From NCBI RefSeq assembly GCF_029407905.1, contig NC_073641.1, forward strand, positions 16,289,001-16,353,000: a DNA stretch of 64,000 nucleotides. Reading direction: 5' to 3'. Made by a program: the position numbers and the translations under genes. Below the pieces are notes generated by a model. It searched no databases. It saw only the letters and a program-made list of their open reading frames with translations, and was not told the origin of the DNA. The first letter of the stretch is position 1, and the number at the start of each line of letters is the position of its first letter. Source of the DNA: Bubalus kerabau. Taxonomy: Eukaryota > Chordata > Mammalia > Artiodactyla > Bovidae. Of this stretch, positions 46,666-57,778 are shown in pieces.

Positions 46666-46944
46666 ATTTAAGAGCCCACTGTATAATTAGGAAATGATTC
46701 AATATATGGCATTACAGACAGCCTCCATGAATGTATTTTTTTTTAAAGGAACGTGGAAAGTATTCCAAAGATGAGAAGGGTGATACACTCTGTAACCAGC
46801 TCCAGAAGACAGATCTTATTATTTGGAATCAAAAGTCTCTGAAAGTCATACTCATCCTACTAATTATTATGATTTCTTCTCATCCTGCAGATTATTACTT
46901 CATGTTCAAATGACTGTTGAGAGGAGCTGGTGTTCTGGAGGCAG

Positions 46945-47190
46945 GATGGGCTCTTAAGTGTGACTGACAGCTTCACTATTTATTACTGTGTGATCTTGGA
47001 CAAATGATCTGTTTGAGCCTCAGTTTCTTCATTTATAGGATGAAAGTAATACTAACTATCTGATAGAGTTAGAAATAAATCCACCACAGTTGCTCTCTAA
47101 CCTTAGAGTCTTATGAGGCTCTTGGGAGGTTTGAATGAGGGAAGATAGCAGGGTGCCTGAAATGTAGCACATGTAAATATTTGCTTTAAG
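46945..47190 (+). mobile_element. MIR SINE, sense
   Basis: TTTGAGCCTCAGTTTCTTC and GGGTGCCTGAAATGTAGC. Confidence 0.7.
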
Positions 47191-47236
47191 AATGAATTAG
47201 TGGGATCCAGAGCCACCTTAATCTCCTACTACCAGT

Positions 47237-47465
47237 GTGTATGTATTTGTGTGCTCAGTCAGGTCTGACTCTTTGCAACCCCATGGACTGTAACCTGCCA
47301 GATTCCTCTGTCCATGGGATTTTCCAGGCAAGAATATTGGAGGGGGTTGCCGTTTCCTATTCCAGGGCATCTTCCCAACCCAGGGACTGAACCTGCACCT
47401 GTTGCATCTCCTGCATTGGCAGGTGGATTTTTTTGTTTTTTACCACTGTGCCACATGGGAAGTCC
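47237..47465 (-). mobile_element. Bov-tA SINE, antisense
   Basis: Complete layout with CACATGGGAAGTCC head at right. Flanked by ACTACCAGT (47228-47236) and ACTATCAGT (47466-47474). Confidence 0.9.
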
Positions 47466-48183
47466 ACTATCAGTAGAAGAGCAAAAACAAAAAACCATAA
47501 AAAGGATGTATACTTACTGATTGTCAGATATTTTGTGTAATCTTACTGATTAATCTGAATAACTGATAATTGGCTAAAAGTATACTTAACAAGTGGTTTT
47601 AAAAGAAATGAGATTTCACATTAAAGTAACCCTGAAGATATCTCAAAACAGAAAGTCTATGGAAACATAAACACTCCACAAGCAAAGAAAATAAATAAAT
47701 AAAAATAAAAAACCACCCCAAAAACTGAATCTAGACAGACCTTACACCCTTCACAAAAATTAACTCAAAATTGATCATAGACCTAATGTAAAAAGTATAA
47801 AATGCCTAGGAGATAACATAGGAGAAAACCTACATGACAGTGGATATTTTAGATACAGTATCAAAGGTGTGATCTATGAAAAAAAATGTATAAGCTGGAC
47901 TTCCATTAAAATTAAAATACTTCTGTGAAAGACAATGTCAAGTGAATGAGAAGACAAGCTACAAACTAGGAGAAAATATTTGCCCAAGATACATCTGATA
48001 GAGAACTGTTACTCAAAATATACAAAGAACTCATAAAACTCAACAATTAGAAAATTTATTTGTTTGCTAATTAAAAAGTGAGCAAAAAACCTTAGTATCC
48101 ACCTTACCAACGTAGATATATAGATGGCAAATAGCAAACAAGATGATGATCAACATCACAGGTCATTGAGAAAGGTAAAAAGA

Positions 48184-48395
48184 AAGTGAAAGTGCTAGTT
48201 GCTCAGTTGTGCCCAACTCTTTGCGACCCTGTGGACTGCAGCCTGCCAGGCTCTTCTGTCCATGGAATTCTCTAGGCAAGAACAGTGGAGTGGGTAGCCA
48301 TTCCCTTCTTCATGGATCTTCCCAACTCAGGGATTGGACCCAGGTCTCCTGCATTTCAGGCAGATTCTTTACCAGCTGAGCCACCAGGGAAGCTC
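48184..48395 (-). mobile_element. Bov-tA SINE, antisense
   Basis: GTTGCTCAGTTGTGCCCAAC start, GAGCCACCAGGGAAGC end. Confidence 0.88.
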
Positions 48396-48424
48396 TGGTG
48401 ATCATGCAACAACTGGATACTACT

Positions 48425-48622
48425 CCACAGCTCAGTCAGTAAAGAATCCCTGCAATGCAGGAGACCTGGGTTCAATTCCTGGGTTAGGAAGATCCTCTGG
48501 AAAAGGAAATGGCAACCCACTCCAGTATTCTTGCCTGGGAAATCCCATGGACAGAGGAGCCTGGTAGGCTACAGTCCATGGGGTCACAAGGGTCAACACG
48601 ACTTAGCAACTAAACCACCACC
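48425..48622 (+). mobile_element. Bov-tA SINE, sense
   Basis: GCTCAGTCAGTAAAGAATCC head, CCACTCCAGTATTCTTGCC core, CACGACTTAGCAACTAAAC tail. Head truncated by about 10 bases. Confidence 0.88.
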
Positions 48623-49041
48623 ACACTTATCACAATGGCCAAAATCCAAAACACCACCAAATACTGCTGAAGACATAGAGCAGGGAATCCTATTCATTGC
48701 TGGTGGGAATACAAAATGAAACAACCACTCTGGAAGATAGTTTGGCAATTTCTTACAAAAATAAACGTACTCTTACCATACAATACAGCAATCAGGTTCC
48801 TTGGTATTTATCCAGAAACATGTCTACACAAAAACCTACACATAGAGGTTTATAGTACCTTTAATTGTAACTGTCAAAACTTGGAAGCAACCAAGATACC
48901 CTTTAGTAGGTAAATGGATAAATAAACTATGCTACATTTAGACAATGGAACATTATTCATTGTTAAAAAGAAAAGAGCTATAAAAAATATCAAAAGACAT
49001 GGAAGAACTTTAAATATATACTGCTAAAATGAAAGAAAACT

Positions 49042-50084
49042 AGACATCAAATTGCCAACATTCCCTGGATCATGGAGAAAGCAAGGGAATTCCAGAAAAA
49101 CATCTACGTCTGTTTCATTGACTATGCTAAAGCCTTTGAATTTGTGGATCACAACAAACTGGAAAATTCGTAACAAGAGATGGGAGTACCAGGCCACCTT
49201 ACCTGTCTCCTGAGAAACCTGTATATGGGTCAAGAAGCAACAGTTAGCACTGGACGTGGAATAACTGACTGGTTCCAAATTGGGAAAGGAATATGGCAAG
49301 GCTGTATTTTGTCATCCTACTTATTTAACATACATGCAGAGTACATTAGGCAAAATGCCAGGCTGCATGAATCACAAGCTGGAATCAAGATTGCCAGGAG
49401 AAATACCAACAACTTCAGATATGCTAATGACACTCTAATGGCAGAGAGTGAAGAGGAACTAAAGAGCCTCTTGATGAAGATGAAAAAGGAGAGTGAAAAA
49501 GCTGACTTAAAAACTCAACATTCTCCATTGCTGCCCTGAAAATAAATTCATCAGTGCCATCTCTTCAGATTCCATATATATGTGTCAGTATACGATATTT
49601 ATATTTCTCTTTCTGACTTACTTCAGACATACAGACCTGTGGGACACTGTAGGAGGAAGGGAGGGAGAAGGGGAGATGTATGGAGAGCGTAACATAGAAA
49701 TTCACAATACCATATATAAAACAGATAGCCAATAGGAATTTGCTGTATGACTCAGGGAACTCAAACAGGGGCTCTGAAGCTGAAGCGTGGGTTGGGGAGG
49801 GAGATGGGAGGGAGTTCCGGGAGGGAGGGGACATGAATGTACCTATGGCTGATTCTTGTCGATGTAAGACAGAAAACCACAAAATTCTGTAAAGCAATTA
49901 TCCTTCATTAAAAAATTAAAAAAACAAACTCAACTTTCAAAAAACTATGATCATAACATCTGGTCCCATCACTTCCTGGCAAACAGAAGGGGAAAAAGTG
50001 GAAGCAGTGACAGATATTATTTTCCTGGGCTCCAAAATCACTGTGGATGGTGACTGCAGCCACAAAATAAAAGATACTTGCTCC
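49042..50084 (+). mobile_element. BovB LINE copy, sense, RT middle, with nested L1
   Basis: Begins in the RT fingers (ATCAAATTGCCAACATTCC). Reaches the catalytic box, which reads YAND rather than YADD (49180-49539 frame), so it is dead. Resumes after the L1 (49520-49925) and stops at TACTTGCTCC. Confidence 0.88.
49520..49925. mobile_element. L1 3' end with 5' inversion (twin priming)
   Basis: The left piece (49520 to about 49630) is L1 in reverse, including GATTCCATATATATGTGTCAG. The right piece (to 49925) is forward, with the G-rich 3' UTR purine tract (49793-49830) and an A-tail. A 9-bp target-site duplication AAACTCAAC lies at 49511-49519 and 49926-49934. Confidence 0.9.
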
Positions 50085-50670
50085 ATCCTTATGGCAGAAA
50101 GCGAAGAGGAACTAAAGAGCCTCTTGATGAAAGCCAGACATCCTCGAGTCCAAAGTCAAGTGGGCCTTAGGAAGCATCACTAAGAACAAACTAGTGGAGG
50201 TGATGGAATTCCAGTTGAGCTATTTTAAATCCTAAAAGATGATGCTGTGAAAGGGCTGCACTCAATATGCCAGCAAATTTGGAAAACTCAGCAGTGGCCA
50301 CAGGACTGGAAAAGGTCAGTTTTCATTCCAATCCCAAAGAAGGGCAATGCTAAAGAATGTTCAAACTATTTGCACTCATCTCACATGCTAGCAAAGTAAT
50401 GCTCAAAATTCTCCAAGACAGGCTTCAGCAATATGTGAACTGTGAACTTCCAGATGTTCAAGTTGGATTTAGAAAAGGCAGAGGAACCAGAGATGAAATT
50501 GCCAACATCCACTGGGTCACAGAAAAAGCAAGAGAATCCTTAAAAAAACATCTGCTTCATTTACTACTATAAAGCCTTTGACTGTGTGGATCACAACAAA
50601 CTGTGGAAAATTCTTAAAGAGATGGGAATACCAGACCACTTTACCTGCTTCCTGAGAAACCTGTATGCAG
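50085..50670 (+). mobile_element. BovB fragments, sense, shuffled order
   Basis: 50085-50133 is the post-YADD segment (ATGGCAGAAAGCGAAGAGG). It is followed directly at 50134 by RT sequence that normally lies some 700 bases earlier (CCAGACATCCTCGAGTCC), running to 50670. Confidence 0.85.
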
Positions 50671-52552
50671 GACCTGTTGCAAACTGGTTATCTGAAGAGG
50701 CTTTACAAATAGCTGAAGAAAGAAGAGAAGTGAAAATCAAGAGGGAAAGGGAAAGGTACTAAACACAGAGTTCCAAAGAATAACAAGGAGAGACCAGAAG
50801 GCCTTCTTCAATGAACAGTGCATAAAAATAGAGGAAAACAACAGAAGGGGAAAGTCTAGATCTCTCTTCAGGAAAACTGGAAATATCAAGGGAACATTTC
50901 ACCTGAAGATGTGCACAGTAAAGGACAGAAACGGTAGAGACCTAGTAGACGCAGAAGAGATCAAGAAGAGATGGAAAGAATACACGGAAGAACTGTACAA
51001 AAAAGATCTTAATGAGCTGGATAACTACGATGGTTTAGTCAGTCACCCAGAGCCAGACATGCTGGAGAGTGAAGTCAAGTGGGCCTTAGGAAGCACTGCT
51101 GCCAATAAAGCTAGTGGAGGTGATGGAATTCCAGTGGAGCTATTCAAAAGCCTAAAGGATGATACTATCAAAGTGTTGCGCTCAATATTTCAGCAAATTT
51201 GGAAGACCCAGCAGTGGCCACAGGACTGGAAAAGGTCAGTTCTCATCCCAATTTCCACAAAGGGTAGTACTAAAGAATGTTCAAATCATCAGACAATCAC
51301 ACTCATCTCCCATGTTAGCAAGATCATGCTTAAAATCTTGGCGAACTAAGAACTTCCAGACAACCAAGCTGGGTTTAGAAAAGGCAGAGGAACCAGAGAT
51401 CAAATTGCCAACACTTGCTGGATCACAGAGAAAGCAAAGGAATTCCAGAAAAACATCTACCTCTGTTTCATTGACTACGTGAAAGCCTTTGACTGTGTGG
51501 ATCATAACCAACTGTGGAAAGCTCTCAGAGAGATGAGAATACCAGATCATCTTACCTGTCTCCTGAGAAACATGCATGGGTTGAGAAGCAACAGTTAGAA
51601 CCCTGTATAGAACAACTGATAGGTTCTGGATTGAGAAAGGAGTACGACAGGGCTGTCTGCCGTCACTCTGTTTGTTTAACCTATACCCTGAGCACATCAT
51701 GAGAAATGCCGGCCTGGATGTGTTACAGGCTGGAATCAAGATAGGCAGGAGAAACTTCAACAGCCTCAAGAATGCAGATGATACCACTCTAATGGCAGAA
51801 AGCAAAGAGGAACTAAAGAGCCTCTTGAGGGTGAAGGAGGAGAGTGAAACAGCCGGGTTAAAACTAAATATGAAAAAAATAAGATCATGGCATCTGGCCC
51901 CATTACTTCATGGCAAACAGAAGGGGAAAAAGTGGAAGTAGTGACAGATTTCTTCTTCTTGGGCTCTAAAATCACTGTGGATGGTGACTTCAGCCATGAA
52001 TCAGAAGATGATTGATTCTTGACAGGAAAACGATGACAAACCTAGACAGCATGTTGAAAAGCAGAGACATCACTTGGCTGACAAAGGTCTGTATAGTCAA
52101 GGCTATGGTCTTCCCAGTGGTCACATATGGTTGTGAGAGCTGGACCATAAAGAAGGCAGAGCACCAAAAAATTGATGCCTTTGAACAGTGGTGCTGGAGA
52201 AGACTCCTGAGAGTCCCTTGGACTGCAAGGATATCAAACCAGTCAATCTTACGGGAAATCAACCCTGAATACTCTTTGGAAGGACTGATGCTGAAGCTGA
52301 AGTTCCAGTATTTTGGTCATCTGATGAGAATAGCTGACTCACTGGAAAAGTCCCTGATGTTGGGAAAGATTAAGGGCAGAAGCAGGATGAGGGCGTCAGA
52401 GGATGACATGGCTGGATGGCATCACTGATGCAGTGGACATGAACTTAGACAAACTTCGGGAGATGGTGAAGGACAAGGAGGGCTGGTGTGCTGTGGTCCA
52501 TGGGGTCGCAAAGAGTCGGACACGACTGGGTGACTGAACAAGAACAACAGTA
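50671..52552 (+). mobile_element. BovB LINE, sense, longest copy in window (about 1.9 kb)
   Basis: From the endonuclease-RT linker (GACCTGTTGCAAACTGG) through the whole RT and C-terminal domain to the 3' tail. Frame 50909-51349 (146 codons) covers the linker and start of the RT. The catalytic region reads NADD instead of YADD (near 51775), and there are frameshifts and stops, so it is inactive. A C-terminal frame, 52012-52428, remains open. Confidence 0.9.
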
Positions 52553-52732
52553 CCAAGTCTAGGTCAACGTGTTGGGCACATTTACTTCAGAAAGCACCAC
52601 TTTGGTACCACTTGAGAACAAGGATCACAAACCAGGATCTGGAATAAAGCTTCCCAGGACCTACAGATTGGGTCACACCCTCTGATAAATGAGGACCACT
52701 GTGACACACACAACGACTAAAGGTGCTCGAAC

Positions 52733-53226
52733 TCAGCAGTTCTCAAAATGTTGGGGGTCACTGTGCCTGCAATGTCAAAATTATTTTCTATGAATACTAA
52801 GACATTATTTATCCTAATTATTCTCATCCTCTCATGAACATGCAGAGAAAATTTTCAGAGAACACATGATGTATTAGATCAAAACAGAGTGGAATGCAGA
52901 TATGAGAACCAGCTCTTCCTGTTATGCTGGACATAAGAGATATGAAAAAATGTAAATAAATACCACTCTTTTCAGTTTTTTTGCGGCTGAGAATATAATT
53001 ATTTTCTGCTTTGAAAATATAATTATTCTTCATAAAAGTACATTACTTACGTTAAATGTAATAGGTTCATTATTGTTATTTTGAAGTGATTTAAAATTTC
53101 TATTGTTAATTCCTAATAAGGTAAATATCAATAAATATATTTCACATAAACAAATGCTCTTTGGGGTCCTCAAAATTTTTTAAGAGTATAAAAGTGGCCC
53201 AGAGACCAATAGTTTGAGACCTGCAG
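52733..53226. mobile_element. hAT-like DNA transposon remnant
   Basis: Left end CAGCAGTTCTCAAAATGTTGG and right end ATAGTTTGAGACCTGCAG are inverted. Inside right: TTTGGGGTCCTCAAAATTTTT. Family not certain. Confidence 0.6.
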
Positions 53227-53329
53227 TTCTACTTATCACTCAAGGGTAAAGATCTCTTAGGTGGCTAATCTGGGCTTTCATTAGCCTCATAGTCTCCTTA
53301 TAGCTGCATCTGTGTTTGCCTACACCAAC

Positions 53330-53643
53330 TTGGCTTCCCTGGAAGCTCAGCAGGTAAAGAATCTGCCTGCGATGCAGGAGACCCTGGTTTGATTCCTGGG
53401 TTGGGAAGATCTGCTGAAGAAGGGATATGCTACCCACTCCGGTATTCTTGGGCTTTTCTGATGGCTCAGCTGGTAAAGAATCCATCTGCAATCTGTGAGA
53501 CCTGGGTTTGATCCCTGGGTTAGGAAGATCCCCTGGAGAAGGGAGTGGCTACCTACTCCAGTTTCTGGCCTAGAGAATTCCATGGACTTATAGTCCATGG
53601 GGTCGCAAAGAGACATACATGATTGAGTGACTTTCACTTTCAG
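53330..53643 (+). mobile_element. Bov-tA SINE with two tRNA heads, sense
   Basis: First head at 53333-53440, truncated inside its Bov-A body, followed directly by a second complete unit (GGGCTTTTCTGATGGCTCAG to CATACATGATTGAGTGAC). Confidence 0.85.
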
Positions 53644-53700
53644 ACGGCTGAACAGATGGTGGAGTAGAAGGACTTGCCCTCATCTTATCTTGGAAGAAAA
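53644..53700 (+). mobile_element. Possible L1 5' UTR start fragment
   Basis: CAGATGGTGGAGTAGAAGGAC resembles the start of ruminant L1s. Only about 55 bp, so uncertain. Confidence 0.35.
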
Positions 53701-54229
53701 GCTTGCTCCTAGGAAGAAAAGCTATGACAAACCTAGACAGCATATTAAAAAACGGAGACATTAGTTTGCCGACAAAGGTCCCTATAGTCAAGGCTATGGT
53801 TTTTCCAGCAGTCATGTATGGATGTGAGAGCTGGACCCTAAAGAAAGCTCAGCACTAAAGAATTGATGCTTTTGAACTGTGGTGTTGGAGAAGACTCTTG
53901 AGAGACCCTAGGACTTCACGGAGATCAAACCAGTCAATCCTAAAGGAAAACAGTCCTGAACATTCATTGGAAAAACTGATGCTGAAGCGCCAATACTTTG
54001 GCCACCTGATGTGAAGAACTGACTCCTTAGAAAAAGCCCTGATGCTGGGAAAGATTGAAGGCAGGAAGAGGAGGGGGCAAGAGAGGATGAGATGGTTGGA
54101 TGATATCACCGACTGGATGGACATGAGTTTGAGCAAGCTCTGGGAGTTGGTGATGGACAGGGAAGCCTGGCGTGCTGCAGTCCATGGGGTCGCAAAGAGT
54201 CATACATGACTGAGCGATGAACTGAACTA
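53701..54229 (+). mobile_element. BovB 3' part, sense
   Basis: GCTATGACAAACCTAGACAG to CGAACTGAACT-type tail; the C-terminal ORF2 is broken by stops. Confidence 0.9.
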
Positions 54230-54939
54230 ACACCAAGTTATTACCCTTGCCTGGCAATGTGCTGCTTGAAGTGGGGAATATAGTTAAAATATTCATTTGT
54301 TGTCACAGCACCTTTCATTCAACACATGACCAAATCATACACAGTATGCATTACATTTGTAATTTAGTATTACATATAAAAGGTGTTTATAGCTTTGCTA
54401 GTACAAGGAATGAAATGAGGCTATATCCTTTAATGGTATCTTATAGTGAGGTCCAAATTGGTCTAACAGTTTCTAATCTTTTTTTAACATCTACATTATT
54501 AAATTTTCACTGTGTTGGATACTCAAGACAACTGGTACTTGTTGCTTCTACGCTATGCTAACGTGGTTCTCAGAACTCTAGTCTTTAGCAGAAACAAACT
54601 GTCTGGCTGATAGACGAAACTGATTTTTAATGCAAGCCAAAGTGTAACAATAAAATGGGAAAAAAATTCTAGATCCTAAAGTTCTAACACAAAGGATTAT
54701 CTTGAAGACTTTTTCAGAACCAAGAACAAGGATACTTGGAGCTGACAATCTTGAGGAGTTATGCTGGAATATGTACCAGCTATTGATAAATTAAAAACAG
54801 AAGCAAACCAGACTGAGTATTTTTTAAAAGTTTACAAGGGAAAAGCATTTCTTCTGAAATGTTATACTCTTTCACTAAGCGTTGCAAAGTACCATAATTA
54901 ATTCTTACAATTCTAACAGTCCTAAAAACAAGTCATAAA
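54230..54939. other. Intronic unique sequence
   Basis: Nothing recognised. Confidence 0.35.
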
Positions 54940-55410
54940 AAAGATATTTACTTAGGAGTATAAATTGGAATGACATTTTGCTAGGGCCACTTGAAAATAT
55001 TTAGCAGAGTCTAACATGCATACCCACTGACTAAGCAACTCCAGTTTTAGAAATTTATCCTGAGAAAACTGGCAGTGACACAGATATAAGGATGTTCATT
55101 ACAGTGCTGTGTATAATAATAAAAACTGGAAAGAGCCTAAACATCCAACAACAAGGAACTGACCAAGTAAAACGTGGTTCAGCATTTAAGGGAATACTAT
55201 ATGGCCACAATACAGAATACAAACAGAACATCATAAAGTTTTATATCACAAGGGAAAGTATTTATTATACATAGCTGAGGGGACAAAAAGCAAATTATAA
55301 GACTGTAGCATTATATAATCTCATTTCTGCTGAAATTATGCATAAGTATGTGGAAGGGCATATATACATGCATAAATTAATACCACTTGTTGTTGAGTTT
55401 GGGATCACAG
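54940..55410 (+). mobile_element. Old L1M-like 3' region, sense
   Basis: AAATTTATCCTGAGAAAACTGG and AATACTATATGGCCACAATAC fit L1 ORF2 end / 3' UTR. Diverged. Confidence 0.6.
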
Positions 55411-55500
55411 GTGATTTACTTTACTTCTTTTGAGGAATCTATACTCTGGTTTTTCTACAGTGAATATCTTTTCCTTATATAATAAAATCTTTACTTGAGG

Positions 55501-55631
55501 TGGTGATGGTGGTTTAGCTGCTAAGTCATATCCAACTCTTGTGACCCCGTGAACTGTGGCCCGCCAGGCTCCTCTGTCCCTGGGATTCTCCAGGCAAGAA
55601 TACTGGAGTGGGTTGCTATTTCCTTCTCCAA
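55501..55631 (-). mobile_element. Bov-A monomer, antisense
   Basis: No tRNA head. CAGGCAAGAATACTGGAGTG core. Target-site duplication TTTACTTGAGG / TTTACTTAAGG at 55490-55500 and 55632-55642. Confidence 0.88.
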
Positions 55632-55794
55632 TTTACTTAAGGCAACCATTGAATTGTTAGTGTTTTCCTATTCTTATATTATTGAATATTGTGTGTACTA
55701 AGGGAAAGTGGTGAAGGGAGAGAGAGAAGAAGAGAAAAAGGGATGAAGGCAGATAGATGTTTATACTGTTTATTATTTTATCATGTATATTTGT

Positions 55795-56168
55795 GGGTTT
55801 TTTTAAATTTTATTTTATTTTTAAACTTTACATAATTGTATTAGTTTTGCCACACATCAAAATGAATCCACCACAGGTATACATGTGTTCCCCATCTTGA
55901 ACCCTCCTCCCCCCTCCCTCCCCATACCATCCCTCTGGGTTGTCCCAGTGCACCAGCCCCAAGCATCCAGTATCGTGCATCGAACCTGGACTGGCAACTC
56001 GTTTCATACCTGATATTTTACATGTTTCAATGCCATTCTCCCAAATCTTCCCACCCTCTCCCTCTCCCACAGAGTCCATAAGACTGTTCTATACATCAGT
56101 ATCTCTTTTGCTGTCTCGTACACAGGGTTATTGTTACCATCTTTCTAAATTCCATATATATGCGTTAG
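55795..56168 (-). mobile_element. Ruminant-type L1 3' end, antisense
   Basis: Close to the copy at 31658-32100 (GTATCGTGCATCGAACCTGG). Flanked by TATTTGT at 55788-55794 and 56169-56175. Confidence 0.9.
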
Positions 56169-56175
56169 TATTTGT

Positions 56176-57481
56176 TGTGAAGTGTTATGTTAACCATCTG
56201 GAAAGAAGTTTCAATGGAACACAGTAGTGAATAGGTAATGTTCACAAGACCGCAGTCTACTCTCATAGACTTAATTTTTCCCCTCCTCTTGGAATGCTAA
56301 TTTTGTTGCATAAGGAGCAGGTGGCTTTCTGTTTTTTTATAAGTCTCCCTACTGCCTTGTCAGATACAACTCTCAAAACTTTTTTGGGAGCTAACCAAGC
56401 TTTATCTAACTAAACTCAAAATGGCATATGGACTTCATCTACATGGTCATACAAATCCTTTGGCTGATAACTCCTGCTATGTATCTAATTGGTTTTATAA
56501 AATCCATGTTTGAAGTTGGTTTCTATATCTAGAAGAGTGTGTGATGTTATGGGATGTAGGATGGGAAGAAGGAATGTCATGGCAAAGAGGTTCCTTTAGC
56601 GGCTACACTAGAATCTGGTGCCCATCACTGCCACTATCAAATATTGGCAGTCTATATCCCGACAAAGGAAGAATGCTAATCGTTCTGAGTGAAAAATTTC
56701 TATCACGCATTTCAGCTTAGATCTACTAATAACACTTTCTTAAATGCCTTGTTAGACAGTGAAATCTGGGAATAATTATCAAACACCATATACGGTGTTT
56801 ACAATAGAATCATATTTCTTTTCTTTCTCTCCCTTTCCCACTTTTTTTTGCATAAGAAGTAGAACGCAGCTGAATGGTACCCAAATGTCTGTTGTATACC
56901 ATGCCAATACAGCAGCTCGGCCAAAAATGCGAATAGAACAGTTTGCCAAGTAAAAGAAAACATAACAAATTGGTAATGGTTTCTATCTTGACAGAAAATG
57001 AAAATGATCCCTCAATGTGTGGTCACTCATGCGGACACATAAAAATGTCTCAGAAGCAATCATTTTACCTCAGCTGACAGGCCCTGACAGTGTAGCACAG
57101 CACTGGCTGGCTTTCACTCCTTAGAAAAGTGGCAAGCGTGGCCCACAGAACAGTCTGGGAACCACGTAATTTATGCATAACACACATGCATATGCCATGC
57201 ACTCATAAGATTTGCTATAAATCATTCTGAATATAAGACATCTTTTCCTAGTGGAATATATTTTGTGAGAGATGATCTAAATCACCAGGGATTTGATAAA
57301 GCTGAACTGGTTCATACTGGTTTATTTATGATCAGAAGTGATGCCATTGCTTATCAGGTTACAAAATTTCAATAGTTTACACTGCAACAGAAAGGCGGTA
57401 GATAAGAGCCCCATATATTTTAATTAGATGTTAGATTAAAAAAAAATACAAAAAGTGTGTAGGTACATAGTGTAGACTTCT
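56176..57481. other. Intronic unique sequence
   Basis: Nothing recognised; frame 56759-56953 is not supported. Confidence 0.35.
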
Positions 57482-57493
57482 GACTTTCTGGTT

Positions 57494-57766
57494 GCTGCTG
57501 CTGCTAAGTCACTTCAATCGTGTCTGATTCTGTGCAACCCCATAGACGGCAACCTACCAGGCTCCCCCATCCCTGGAATTCTCCAGGCAAGAATGCTGGA
57601 GTGGGTTGCCATTTCCTTCTCCAATGCATGAAAGTGAAAAGTGAAAGTGAAGTCGCTCAGTCGTGTCCGACTCTTCGTGACCCCATGGACTGCAGCCCAC
57701 CAGGCTCCTCCGTCCATGGGACTTTCCAGGCAAGAGTACTGGAGTGGGGTGCCATTGCCTTCTCCA
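57494..57766 (-). mobile_element. Bov-A2 SINE, antisense, complete dimer
   Basis: GCTGCTGCTGCT tail at left, AAAGTGAAAAGTGAAAGTG linker. Perfect 12-bp target-site duplication GACTTTCTGGTT at 57482-57493 and 57767-57778. Confidence 0.96.
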
Positions 57767-57778
57767 GACTTTCTGGTT

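Larger units (their letters stand above)
47725..49038 (+). mobile_element. L1 ORF2 3' region, sense, with two SINEs inside
   Basis: L1 C-terminal coding such as AAACTAGGAGAAAATATTTGC and GGGAATACAAAATGAAACAAC. Many stops. SINEs at 48184-48395 and 48425-48622 split it; a 30-bp L1 piece remains between them. Confidence 0.8.

Noticed and set aside
50909..52428. BovB frames considered as an intact reverse transcriptase gene
   Set aside because: Frameshifts, stops and a mutated YADD box show it is a dead LINE copy.
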